DNA of 64,000 nt, from positions 62,001 through 126,000 of the IMG/VR virus record IMGVR_UViG_3300029893_000001; one strand, given 5' to 3'. The notes below the pieces were generated by a model. It was not told the DNA's origin, ran no database searches, and saw only the letters and a program-made list of their open reading frames with translations. Source of the stretch: a virus. Made by a program: the position numbers and the translations under genes. Each line of letters starts with the position of its first letter. Position 1 is the first letter of the stretch. Below are positions 57,081 to 64,000 of this stretch, one piece after another.

Positions 57081-57563
57081 AAAACTTTGTGTGTTCCCTC
57101 TATTGGCGTACCCTCGTGTTTGAGAGTGGCAATTTGGGCATAGAAATCGTAAGTTATTCGGACGATTGTCGGCCCAATCGCCGTTCTTATGATCGATCTC
57201 AAGAATCAACGGTTGCCTGTTCCATTCAACCAGCAAACACTTCTCACATTCATACTTTCGTCCTGACTCAATCAAAGCACGACGAAGTATACGCGACTTT
57301 TGCCTTTTATCAGCAGCAGATTTAACGAGTCGTTCTTGCCAAGATTTCTTCTGCGGACCACCACGATGGTGAGATCCTGAATTAGACGCCTTGCCCAGAA
57401 AGTGAGTTGTGTCTAATCCAAAACGTTTGATGGTCCTCGATAAGTGTGTAGATATACTACCAGTCTGGCGCTTACCCAATTTTCTGAGTACTTCGGCAAC
57501 TGAGATACTATCTTTTACGAGAGGCTCCAGAAGCTCTCTGGTGTATTTTGTGTACGCTCGCAT
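56988..57563 (-). CDS. HNH endonuclease overlapping a tRNA
   Basis: 191 residues from MRAYTKYTREL at 57563. CEKCLLVEWNRQPLILEIDHKNGDWADNRPNNLRFLCPNCHSQT is a full HNH site with both zinc pairs; a basic helix-turn-helix-like region precedes it (EVLRKLGKRQTGSISTHL). The last 31 codons pass through the 5' half of the interrupted tRNA, so the C-terminus has been extended by tRNA sequence or overlaps it by design. Confidence 0.82.
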   Translation of the reverse strand: MRAYTKYTRELLEPLVKDSISVAEVLRKLGKRQTGSISTHLSRTIKRFGLDTTHFLGKASNSGSHHRGGPQKKSWQERLVKSAADKRQKSRILRRALIESGRKYECEKCLLVEWNRQPLILEIDHKNGDWADNRPNNLRFLCPNCHSQTRGYANRGNTQSFVHIAQGQSVGKTEPMAVKGTENTCYSKIAK

Positions 57564-57574
57564 CTCTATTTTAC

Positions 57575-57657
57575 TGTCGAGGGAGGGAGTCGAACCCTCA
57601 TGCCCATAAGGGCGTAGCATCCTTAGTGCTATGCGTCTGCCATTCCGCCACCCCGAC
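57575..57657 (-). tRNA. tRNA-Leu(AAG)
   Basis: GTCGGGG/CCTCGAC acceptor, GGCGGAATGGCAGACGC D-arm, loop CTAAGGA between TAGCA and TGCTA, variable arm GCCC-GGGC. Confidence 0.9.
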
Positions 57658-57670
57658 AAGCTAACAAGTG

Positions 57671-57928
57671 TTAGTCATCTATGAACAGTACACCCAATAC
57701 CTCTTTACGTGCACCATTTATAGTGACACGAAACCAGGCACCGTCTGATTCTCTCTCTAGGAGAAGAATCGCAAAATTAGAGTCCAACCAATCAGCTTTT
57801 CCTGCCTCTGTCCAGTCTCTCCCTCTAAGAGACCATCCGTTGTACGGAGTATGATCTCTAGTGGAAAGCTCCTCGATCACGTCCCAAGAAATGTATGGCT
57901 CTATGGTTTGGATATTGTTGCTATTCAT
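57671..57928 (-). CDS. Small unknown protein
   Basis: 85 residues with a Trp-rich middle and a strand-rich C-terminus (FRVTINGARKEVLGVLFID). No family recognised. Confidence 0.5.
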   Translation of the reverse strand: MNSNNIQTIEPYISWDVIEELSTRDHTPYNGWSLRGRDWTEAGKADWLDSNFAILLLERESDGAWFRVTINGARKEVLGVLFIDD

Positions 57929-57949
57929 CTATTAAACTACCTTTCTTGT

Positions 57950-58183
57950 TTACGTCCCAGCCAAACTACAACAACGGCCAGCGAGCATTACCCTACCGCA
58001 ATGGCGACAAGGTTTAACTAGCTCGGCCTCTAGCTTGGCCATCTCTCCCCACCATTTCATGACCAAAGCCTTTCTATGCTGAGGATTAGCACACGAATCC
58101 ATGTTTCCTACGCATAGTCGGTCCTCCTCGGAGGTACATGAAGTAGCACAAGTTTCCTTGCTGACTTGCTTTGTAGTTTCCAT
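57950..58183 (-). CDS. Cysteine-rich zinc-binding protein
   Basis: 77 residues with CATSC, CVGN..C, CRHCGRVMLAGRCC; probably one treble-clef or ribbon site at the C-terminus. No family recognised. Confidence 0.5.
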   Translation of the reverse strand: METTKQVSKETCATSCTSEEDRLCVGNMDSCANPQHRKALVMKWWGEMAKLEAELVKPCRHCGRVMLAGRCCSLAGT

Positions 58184-58200
58184 CGAAGACCTGAATTAGC

Positions 58201-58335
58201 GTGTCGACAGGAAGTGTGAAGACGACTTTACGGTGTCCTGGACCTCTAGACGAACTCCCCACAAACAGGGGAGTCTAGGATTCGAACCTAGGTTACCGGC
58301 GTGGTAGGCTTGTAGTCCTCACGAGCATTCGACAC
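58201..58335 (-). ncRNA. Y-RNA-like locus 8 with permuted tRNA-Gly(ACC)
   Basis: Outer stem GTGTCGA/TCGACAC; loop ATGCTC opposite ACTTCCTG; stem GTGAGGAC/GTCTTCAC. Insert: loop CTACCAC with GCCGG, T-arm CTAGGTTCGAATCCTAG, acceptor ACTCCCC, linker TGTTTGTG, GGGGAGT and TCGTCTAGAGGTCCAGGAC D-arm ending CCG, which completes the CCGGC/GCCGG anticodon stem. Reads ACC (glycine), U73. Confidence 0.78.
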
Positions 58336-58343
58336 AAAAAGAA

Positions 58344-58475
58344 GCACTGACAGGAATTGGAGTGACATTTGGAGCCAATTGCTCTACCCCTGAGCTACCA
58401 GTCATCCAGGATGACTGGGCGGGACTCGAACCCGCGACCTACTGGTTAGATGTAGTCATCTCCGGCATTCAGTGC
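58344..58475 (-). ncRNA. Y-RNA-like locus 9 with permuted tRNA (Arg or Trp)
   Basis: Outer stem GCACTGA/TCAGTGC; loop ATGCC opposite AATTCCTG; stem GGAG(A)TGAC/GTCACTCC. Insert: TCTAACCAGT, T-arm GCGGGTTCGAGTCCCGC, acceptor CCAGTCA, seven-base linker, TGACTGG, canonical D-arm, ATTGGCTCCAAA. Anticodon stem ATTGG/CCAGT. Depending on the exact joint the loop reads UCU or CCU (Arg) or CCA (Trp). Confidence 0.78.
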
Positions 58476-58481
58476 ATTTAG

Positions 58482-58544
58482 ACCCGCAGTGTGGATTCGA
58501 ACCACCAAGTTGCCTTGTCATCCATGGTACTATTGGACTGCAGG
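58482..58544 (-). tRNA. Compact tRNA-like gene lacking a normal anticodon loop
   Basis: CCTGCAG/CTGCGGG acceptor, D-arm TCCA/TGGA and T-arm GTGGTTCGAATCCAC in 63 nt. The anticodon position is CAAG-GCAA-CTTG, a stem closed by a GNRA-type tetraloop, so it cannot decode. The 97 nt between it and 58643 show nothing recognisable. Confidence 0.5.
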
Positions 58545-58642
58545 GGTTTTGGTCCTGTGCAACTTCTCTCGGTGGACCTTCCGAGTTTATATGGGCTTGT
58601 CCTAACCCAGACCGTTTGTAGACGCTAGAACGGCCAACGATC

Positions 58643-59263
58643 TTAGAAATCTCTCAGGTAACGAAGAGCCATCGCAGCTACCTGGACGGCCTCTTTGCGT
58701 GCCTTGGGATGGTCATTGTTCTTAACCTCATCCCACATCTCATCTACCTCTTCTTGCAAGACAGCGTAGGCTTCGTGTCTTGAATTGAAGCGGGCGAACT
58801 TAGCCTCTGCACGTAGAAGCTCAGTCTTGGCTTCTTCTAGGACCTTGTCTACAGAGTTGCGCTCGCCACCTTCTTTGGACTTAGCGGGCCAATTATCCAG
58901 CTTGATCTTGTCAATCGCATCGTAATCGGCCTGTGTGACCTCTCCGTAGAGCTTACGAACAACGATTTCTCTTCCTGCGTCCACAGCTCTCTGGACACCG
59001 TAGACCATGCCGCGACTAATACCACGGTCGAGATAGACGACGCTTCTCTTTGCAGCGGCTCCCCATGCCAAACCTGCTTCAATCCCTAGCCTTCTCTCCT
59101 CTGGGATGGTATCGTCAAGGATGCCTTCCTGAGTGAAAAACAGATGACTGGCGTACGGAGATTCTCCGCGCTGTAGACAATCACGCACACAAGCTTTCGC
59201 GTACGCGACATTTTCCTCAATGTCACCTGCGTACGGCGATTCAATTACGACCAAGTCCATCAA
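58643..59263 (-). CDS. Deoxyribosyltransferase-like (DUF7768) domain fused to MazG-like domain
   Basis: 206 residues. The N-terminal half (VVIESPYAGDIEENVAYAKACVRDCLQRGESPYASHLFFTQ, YLDRGISRGMVYGVQRAV) matches a phage domain related to nucleoside deoxyribosyltransferases. The C-terminal half has VLQEEVDEMWDEVKN and EAVQVAAMALRYLRD, the EExxE and ExxD metal motifs of MazG/dUTPase-type all-alpha pyrophosphohydrolases. The fusion suggests coupled nucleotide cleavage. Start could be 59260. Confidence 0.72.
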   Translation of the reverse strand: MMDLVVIESPYAGDIEENVAYAKACVRDCLQRGESPYASHLFFTQEGILDDTIPEERRLGIEAGLAWGAAAKRSVVYLDRGISRGMVYGVQRAVDAGREIVVRKLYGEVTQADYDAIDKIKLDNWPAKSKEGGERNSVDKVLEEAKTELLRAEAKFARFNSRHEAYAVLQEEVDEMWDEVKNNDHPKARKEAVQVAAMALRYLRDF

Positions 59264-59297
59264 AGCTCCTCCTTGATGAACCAGGCTTTACAGAGAG

Positions 59298-59372
59298 GGC
59301 GACCGACGGGATTCGAACCCGCAACCTCAGGAGCCACAATCCTGCGCTCTAACCATTTGAGCTACGGCCGCC
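59298..59372 (-). tRNA. tRNA-His(GUG)
   Basis: Acceptor GCGGCCG/CGGTCGC with an extra 5' G paired to C73, the hallmark of histidine tRNA; loop TTGTGGC between CAGGA and TCCTG. Confidence 0.93.
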
Positions 59373-59418
59373 ATGTGAGGTATTTGCACACCTTATAAAT
59401 CTGAAGTACTATTAGAAC

Positions 59419-60030
59419 ATGAAACATAGGAGGGTAGGTGGATTCCTACTGCTGCTATTCGCAGCGTGCACACCTACCCACTATGTAACAACAGGGATCG
59501 ACCAACGATGCGCAGCCCAACTAATGCAAAACATCGACGGCATTCCCCAACACTGGCCATCGTACTCTTTCCCCCTCGATGTCAGGGTGAACGATGAATT
59601 GCCGGACCAGTACTTGAGGGCTATAGAACAGGCTGTCGACGGGTGGAATAGCGCACTAGGTGTAGAGTTCCTTCTCTTAGGCACAACGTATGACAGAGTA
59701 CCTACAACTGGTACTATAATTGTGTATTCTGAAGACCTTGGGTCTAACAAAGTCTCTGGGGTTCGCCTGCTAGGCGACGCCAGAAGTAACGTGAGACCAC
59801 AAGGTACAGTACGTAGCGCTAGGATCAGGCTAGACAGCGGAATGACTCATCACAAGACACTAGTCCATGTTGCTATGCACGAAATAGGACATACGCTAGG
59901 GCTGCGTCATGACGACGAGGACAAGCACTCGTTGATGTATCCGTACACCTGGAGTCCCGAACAACAATTCCTTCGACAAGAAGACATCGAAGCAGTTCGA
60001 GCCCAGCTCCCAGATCACCTACGCTACTGA
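59419..60030 (+). CDS. Secreted matrixin-like zinc metalloprotease (lipoprotein)
   Basis: 203 residues, plus strand. GGFLLLLFAACTP is a signal with lipobox Cys. The catalytic motif HEIGHTLGLRHDDEDKHSLMYP holds the three zinc-binding His (HExxHxxGxxH) and the Met-turn (SLMYP), typical of metzincins of the matrixin class. The prodomain is very short or absent. An exported protease could help degrade the host envelope or process surface proteins; a phage-encoded example is unusual. Confidence 0.82.
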   Translation: MKHRRVGGFLLLLFAACTPTHYVTTGIDQRCAAQLMQNIDGIPQHWPSYSFPLDVRVNDELPDQYLRAIEQAVDGWNSALGVEFLLLGTTYDRVPTTGTIIVYSEDLGSNKVSGVRLLGDARSNVRPQGTVRSARIRLDSGMTHHKTLVHVAMHEIGHTLGLRHDDEDKHSLMYPYTWSPEQQFLRQEDIEAVRAQLPDHLRY

Positions 60031-60034
60031 GCGC

Positions 60035-60247
60035 TCACCGTATCTCACGTCTACACAAGCGACGTACTTGAGCCCAGAAGGAACGGCCTCTTCGAAATGA
60101 GGGGGACTCTAGTTCATCTACGTGTACTTGAAGCATGCTGACTTCTGCCAGAAGTCTGTTTGCAACTTTCAATCCCTCTCTTAGATTAACGACACGAATC
60201 GCTAGATCCTGTTCCCGTGTATACGGCCTCATTTGCTTCGCCGTCAT
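60035..60247 (-). CDS. Small basic helical protein
   Basis: 70 residues from MTAKQMRPYTREQ at 60247, ATGA-overlapping the upstream stop. Helical with a basic tail. No family recognised. Confidence 0.5.
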   Translation of the reverse strand: MTAKQMRPYTREQDLAIRVVNLREGLKVANRLLAEVSMLQVHVDELESPSFRRGRSFWAQVRRLCRREIR

Positions 60248-60531
60248 GGCCACTCCGAACACGCGACAACACGTCCGTAGCCTGTACGCTGGTGTTCTAG
60301 CGATGCTGTCCACATGTCCACATTAGGCTCGCAGTCACCACGGCAAATGGTCGCACGCGCCTCGGCCTCAAAAACCTCTCGCACATCGTCGGCGGTAATT
60401 GGATCGATCTTCTCGGACGCAAACGTGAAACCCTCGGCCTCCTCGATAGCTATCTGCAGATCGGATGGCTCGCCCGTTTCGCTGAGCACCCAATAAGTGG
60501 CTCCGCCGTCATCGACACAAAAGAGTCTCAC
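60244..60531 (-). CDS. Small acidic protein, GTG start
   Basis: About 95 residues; the frame stays open through tRNA-Tyr, so GTG at 60531 (MRLFCVDDGG in translation), preceded by GAGGAA, is the likely start. No family recognised. Confidence 0.45.
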   Translation of the reverse strand: MRLFCVDDGGATYWVLSETGEPSDLQIAIEEAEGFTFASEKIDPITADDVREVFEAEARATICRGDCEPNVDMWTASLEHQRTGYGRVVACSEWP

Positions 60532-60547
60532 TTCCTCACCTCTTTGA

Positions 60548-60634
60548 TGGGCAAGGTGGGATTCGAACCCACTCAGGCACAAAGGCCACCTGATTTACAG
60601 TCAGGCCCGGCTCTCCAACGCGCGGCGCTTGCCC
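60548..60634 (-). tRNA. tRNA-Tyr(GUA)
   Basis: Class II: GGGCAAG/CTTGCCC acceptor, loop CTGTAAA between CCTGA and TCAGG, long variable arm, A73. Confidence 0.93.
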
Positions 60635-60658
60635 GAAGGGCCCATATGGGCCCGCATT

Positions 60659-62923
60659 TCACTCAGCAGCTTCTGCTGCTTCCAAACTCACGACAAGCTT
60701 CTTTGCTTCCTGATAGGTTGCAACAGCCGTCGAAATCTCGTGCTGAATTGCAATGTTACAGAGATGGTACTCCACAGAACGATTAAGGTCTTCGGGGGTT
60801 ACCTGAACACCGTAAGACTGAAGTCTGTTGTGGAGATAGGTACGCCTCTTTGCGTCGAATTTCTCGATGCTAAAGACCAAACGGTCTCCGTTTTCATCCC
60901 GGTTCAGCTCCTCAACTAGCTTCTTCGCTTCGTCCGGCTGCTTTCGAACGAAAGTGGTCATTTTCTCACGCCACACGTGATCGACCACCTTTCGAATGAC
61001 ATCACCCGTAGCGCCTTCGAGCCTCCTGGCTGGAAGATCGAAATCGGAGTCCGAATTCACCACAACCGGAAGAAACGAGGAGAAGTGCTTCAGTAGCTTA
61101 ACACGGTCTGCTTGGGTCAACTCTCCGACAATCAACACCTTGTTGAACCGCCGAATCATCGGCATCGGAATTCGACCAGGATGGTTCGTGGCACCCCAAA
61201 CAGACAGTTGGGGATAGCGAACAATACCGTCCATCAAGATCTGGAATTCAGTCGTAAGGTTCACGCCACCGAATGATCGGTAGCCTTCATCCTTCTTGAG
61301 GACCGCATCAATCTCGTCGATGAGAATGTGCACGTGCTTCTTAGACGACTTCTGAATCTTGAGGGCACCCTCGAACAGACGCTTCGGATTCTTCTCCGCC
61401 TCGCCCAACCAACACGTCAAGAAATCAGACCCTTGCGCGAACACGCCCACAGACTTCTTATCGCCACCAACCGCTCGAAGAATTTCACTCTTTCCACATC
61501 CCTGAGGACCGATGAGCAGGACATTGCTCTTGTCAGCCGACCTAGACGGTGAAGTCGCCATGAACAAGTCATGGAAGGCGGCAGAAGACTCAATCTGGTT
61601 GATGAAATCCTTCACTTCGTTGAACCCGGAACCTACGATTTCCTCCAGGTTGACCACCGGGCGTTCGCCTGGAACGATCTGAAGACCTCCAGGAGCATCA
61701 CCCAAAAAGCTGTTCCCGCTGCCAATATGACAGGTGAAGAAAGTGTTTTCGCCTTCGTAGTAGTTCCGCAGTTCTGACTTACGGCTCAAAACGTACTGAA
61801 CTACTTCCTTAGCCGTTGCGCCTGCCGTAAGTAGACCTGCTACAGTAGCGATGGTCTCATTTTTGAATGCGATGGCGAACCGCTCCTCTGCAGTAAGAAT
61901 CCCTTCCTTCTCTTTGTACGAGACACGATTTGGATCCAAATCCGAAATGAAATCAAGTGCTCGCTCGAAATCGAACAAAGTCGGAGAATTCTTAGGAGTT
62001 ACCTTCCGCAGAACCGCGTAGACAGGACCACGAAGCGGATCTACAAAAGCCCGGATTTGCTTCGAAAGCTCCCAAAGCGCCTGAAACCGGGATTTCACGA
62101 ATTCGATGAGAGCCTGTGGCTTCTGAATGAAGCCCTGAATAATGCCCTCTTGCATAGTCCTAATCATCAATTCGGCCTTCCGAATTGAGTACGCACTCAC
62201 CTCGTCTGGCGCCTTCCCGTCTGCGATTTCCCCATGCGCGTCTACGTTCTGATAGATCGAAAGGGCGAGGTCCGTTACAATCGGCGTCACGTGAATCTCA
62301 TACCCATCCACCGAATGACGCTTCACGAGTGTGTTGTAGTAGCTATCCAGAGCGTCAGTAACCAGGTACGCCAGATTCGTCAGATTCTGAGGAAGTGCCT
62401 CCAACTCCAAAACAGCGCCCACGAACCGACTCACTGCTTCAGCGTTGAACTGAATCTCCACCATTGCACGCTGGAGATTATCGGGATCGAACAAGTCCCG
62501 ATTACGGTCCTTCTTGGGACACAAGAGAAGCTCGCCGGGAGTCAGCCGTTCCACAGCCTCACGAATACGATGAATGCCGTCCTGCATGCCGCCCATGATT
62601 GAAATCACAAGGCGAATGAAGTTGTTACCAGTCACCGCCGACAATTCCGAAAACGGATCGCTATCGAACTCCTGTGTCGATGCGAATGGATTCCGCCTGC
62701 GCTGCGAGTTATGCAACTCTTCAGTAAGAGCCCTCCCCAACTGCTTGAGGGTGTGTACGTCATCGTCGAAATCATCGACGGTCTTATTGAGAACGATGCT
62801 AATGTCCTCAAGCTGAGGGCCGAGTTCACCGTTCGTCAACAAGCCTTGCATCAGGTCTGCAAGAGCGTAAAAATCGGTGGGACGAATGTGGACCGTGCTC
62901 GGATCTTTCAAGTTCTGAAGCAT
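60659..62923 (-). CDS. Large AAA+ ATPase
   Basis: 755 residues from MLQNLKDPSTVHIRP at 62923. The N-terminal 430 are helical and unassigned. VLLIGPQGCGKSEIL is Walker A (near residue 475), HVHILIDEIDAVLKK is Walker B with a glutamate, SVWGATNHPGRIPMPMIRRFNKVL contains sensor-1 Asn and arginine-finger region, and a C-terminal helical lid follows. The pattern is that of classical FtsH/Cdc48-like AAA proteins. In phages such proteins remodel replication or virion-assembly complexes; no protease domain is fused. Confidence 0.85.
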   Translation of the reverse strand: MLQNLKDPSTVHIRPTDFYALADLMQGLLTNGELGPQLEDISIVLNKTVDDFDDDVHTLKQLGRALTEELHNSQRRRNPFASTQEFDSDPFSELSAVTGNNFIRLVISIMGGMQDGIHRIREAVERLTPGELLLCPKKDRNRDLFDPDNLQRAMVEIQFNAEAVSRFVGAVLELEALPQNLTNLAYLVTDALDSYYNTLVKRHSVDGYEIHVTPIVTDLALSIYQNVDAHGEIADGKAPDEVSAYSIRKAELMIRTMQEGIIQGFIQKPQALIEFVKSRFQALWELSKQIRAFVDPLRGPVYAVLRKVTPKNSPTLFDFERALDFISDLDPNRVSYKEKEGILTAEERFAIAFKNETIATVAGLLTAGATAKEVVQYVLSRKSELRNYYEGENTFFTCHIGSGNSFLGDAPGGLQIVPGERPVVNLEEIVGSGFNEVKDFINQIESSAAFHDLFMATSPSRSADKSNVLLIGPQGCGKSEILRAVGGDKKSVGVFAQGSDFLTCWLGEAEKNPKRLFEGALKIQKSSKKHVHILIDEIDAVLKKDEGYRSFGGVNLTTEFQILMDGIVRYPQLSVWGATNHPGRIPMPMIRRFNKVLIVGELTQADRVKLLKHFSSFLPVVVNSDSDFDLPARRLEGATGDVIRKVVDHVWREKMTTFVRKQPDEAKKLVEELNRDENGDRLVFSIEKFDAKRRTYLHNRLQSYGVQVTPEDLNRSVEYHLCNIAIQHEISTAVATYQEAKKLVVSLEAAEAAE

Positions 62924-62967
62924 TGAACCTAGCCTTCTTCTGAGTCTGAATTTTGAAGGACTGAAAA

Positions 62968-63042
62968 CGAGGGCGATGGGATTTGAACCCACGATCTCCG
63001 GCGTGACAGGCCGGTGTCCACTCCAGGCTGGACCGCGCCCCC
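62968..63042 (-). tRNA. tRNA-Asp(GUC)
   Basis: GGGGGCG/CGCCCTC acceptor, loop CTGTCAC between CCGGC and GCCGG, T-loop TTCAAAT, G73. Confidence 0.92.
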
Positions 63043-63280
63043 AGAACCGAGGAGTAGAAGCCCGCTGCCTAGGATGAGCGTCGCTCCTCGTGTAGTTGGA
63101 TTAGTCGGTTAGCCCCACACACGCTACCGACCACAGCTCCCCTACCATGGAGCTTTACCATCCTCACCAGCTCAAACAAAAGGCCGCATGCTGGATTGCG
63201 AATCCAGCCCTTCTATTTGAGTGCCAGCTATGGAACGTCTCTACATTCTACCGGCCGGATAGTGTAGAGTTCAAAACGAA
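63043..63280 (-). ncRNA. Structured noncoding leader upstream of tRNA-Asp
   Basis: No gene. Hairpin CGAGGAG/CTCCTCG (63048-63099). At 63171-63221 an acceptor-like stem CTCAAAT/GTTTGAG encloses a CTGGA-TTCGCAA-TCCAG arm with a seven-base loop, like a tRNA stripped of D- and T-arms. Function unknown. Confidence 0.4.
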
Positions 63281-63466
63281 GCGGTGACAGGTTTTCGACC
63301 GAGTCTTATGTGGCCTCTCTTACTGTGCCTAAAACATCGTAGGTTAACAGCAGTGAGCATGGGTGTTTTGTTACCTACGCACCCTGGCTAGTCCACCTTT
63401 CCGAAGAAAGGGAGGAACATCGCTGTCTTAGGGCCGTTAGTGTAGACCGCAGTCTGCATTCACCGC
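63281..63466 (-). ncRNA. Y-RNA-like locus 10 with non-tRNA insert
   Basis: Outer stem GCGGTGA/TCACCGC; GAATGCA opposite AAAACCTG; second stem GACTG/CGGTC then GGTC/GACT. The insert (about 130 nt) has no T-arm but folds locally (GTAGGTTAAC with GTTACCTAC) and contains a CCTAAAACAT segment that recurs at 63601. It suggests the arms can present other RNAs. Confidence 0.6.
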
Positions 63467-63479
63467 GAGATATGATCTC

Positions 63480-63626
63480 AGTCTTATAGGTAACTGCTGC
63501 TTTATGCGGGGAGCTTTCACGATTTGCCCTTGGCTTTCACGGTTGCCCGTAAACACGAGTCCAGCGCGCTAGACATGGTGCCGCTCCCTCACAAGGGCCG
63601 CCTAAAACATAGTTACCTATAAGACT
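63480..63626 (-). ncRNA. Long inverted-repeat RNA structure
   Basis: A 16-bp perfect inverted repeat (AGTCTTATAGGTAACT at 63480-63495 and its complement at 63611-63626) encloses about 115 nt with a 24-nt-spaced pair of CGTGAAAGC segments (minus strand) and a CCTAAAACAT shared with locus 10. Candidate structured RNA or binding site. Confidence 0.5.
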
Positions 63627-63637
63627 GAAACCAGATC

Positions 63638-63883
63638 TCAACCTTTCCTAACATGTATTTCAGCGTCGGCGTCACCATCTATTACGTGATAGTGGGTAAC
63701 AGCGGTCACACAGAACTTCTTAGGTTCATCCCGCTGGGGATGTGTTGCAGCCCCAGAGTTGGGGAGAACGACAAACTCACCCACACAAGGTACACGACTG
63801 AAACAGATAGGAACTGAATCCCACTTGCGTAAGCTTAGTTCGTCCTCAACAACAACCAAAATCTTAGCACCGATTTTACTCAT
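63638..63883 (-). CDS. Small unknown protein
   Basis: 81 residues, strand-rich (AKILVVVEDELSLRKW; FCVTAVTHYHVIDGDADAEIHV). Lies just downstream of tRNA-Asn. No family recognised. Confidence 0.5.
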   Translation of the reverse strand: MSKIGAKILVVVEDELSLRKWDSVPICFSRVPCVGEFVVLPNSGAATHPQRDEPKKFCVTAVTHYHVIDGDADAEIHVRKG

Positions 63884-63900
63884 CCTGTTTGCTCTTTACA

Positions 63901-63973
63901 CTCCGACTCCTGGATTCGAACCAGGGACCCGCGAGTTAACAGCTCGCCGCTCTGACCGCTGAGCTAAGTCGGA
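63901..63973 (-). tRNA. tRNA-Asn(GUU)
   Basis: TCCGACT/AGTCGGA acceptor, loop CTGTTAA between CGAG and CTCG, T-arm CCTGGTTCGAATCCAGG, G73. Confidence 0.93.
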
Positions 63974-64000
63974 ACAACACCTACTAAACCTGCATGAACT

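Noticed and set aside
58201-58335. Self-cleaving ribozyme (hammerhead, hairpin or HDV-like) in the conserved arms
   Set aside because: None of the required cores (CTGATGA plus GAAA, AGAA loop, or nested pseudoknot) is present.

Overview
The window looks like an internal stretch of a large, tRNA-rich tailed-phage (or closely related) genome. Genes are short and packed with ATGA/GTGA start-stop overlaps, nearly all on the minus strand. There are no ribosomal or housekeeping genes. Nucleotide-metabolism genes, HNH endonucleases, many zinc-ribbon miniproteins and about 28 readable tRNA genes are interspersed. Several small lipoproteins, an exported TPR protein of a type common in Myxococcota, and a lipoprotein metalloprotease suggest a didermic, possibly myxobacterial, host; this is inference only.

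Layout. 1-9.3 kb: small-protein operons holding a protein-kinase N-terminus, a PP2C-like phosphatase and a TerY-like vWA protein. 9.3-17.4 kb: a large unknown protein, nicotinamidase, a radical-SAM/SPASM-like enzyme and an exported TPR protein. 17.4-31 kb: NAD and thymidylate metabolism (NMN/NaMN adenylyltransferase-like, CinA-C/PncC-like, DHFR, ThyA, CoaD-like, nicotinate phosphoribosyltransferase, an alarmone-hydrolase-like HD protein). 31.5-36.2 kb: a beta-helix tail-spike-like protein, a Ro60 (TROVE) protein and a cluster of Y-RNA-like genes. 36-45.9 kb: WGR-DNA ligase, terminase-like ATPase, AlkB-like enzyme, RNA ligase, MazG fusion. 46-64 kb: tRNA-dense region with HNH genes, SLOG proteins, a second vWA protein, deoxyribosyltransferase-like proteins, a 755-residue AAA+ ATPase and a 600-nt structured noncoding stretch.

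The most striking content is a family of ten loci with one architecture. Outer complementary arms with a fixed internal loop (GAATGC opposite CCTG) enclose, in most copies, a tRNA in circularly permuted order: 3' half, short linker, 5' half. Their acceptor stems pair fully in most copies, and several reassemble into near-canonical tRNAs (Pro-UGG, Ile-GAU, Gly-ACC, Arg or Trp). Four copies lie immediately upstream of the Ro60 gene. The architecture matches bacterial Y RNAs (YrlA type), so the phage appears to carry its own Ro60 and an expanded set of tRNA-mimicking Y RNAs, or permuted tRNA precursors, plus an RNA ligase.

A second system is NAD+ salvage: nicotinamidase, nicotinate phosphoribosyltransferase, an NMN/NaMN adenylyltransferase and a CinA-type amidase. 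A 17-nt motif, GCTGAACCCTGnCGATA, recurs at operon junctions in different reading frames and is probably a phage promoter or processing element.
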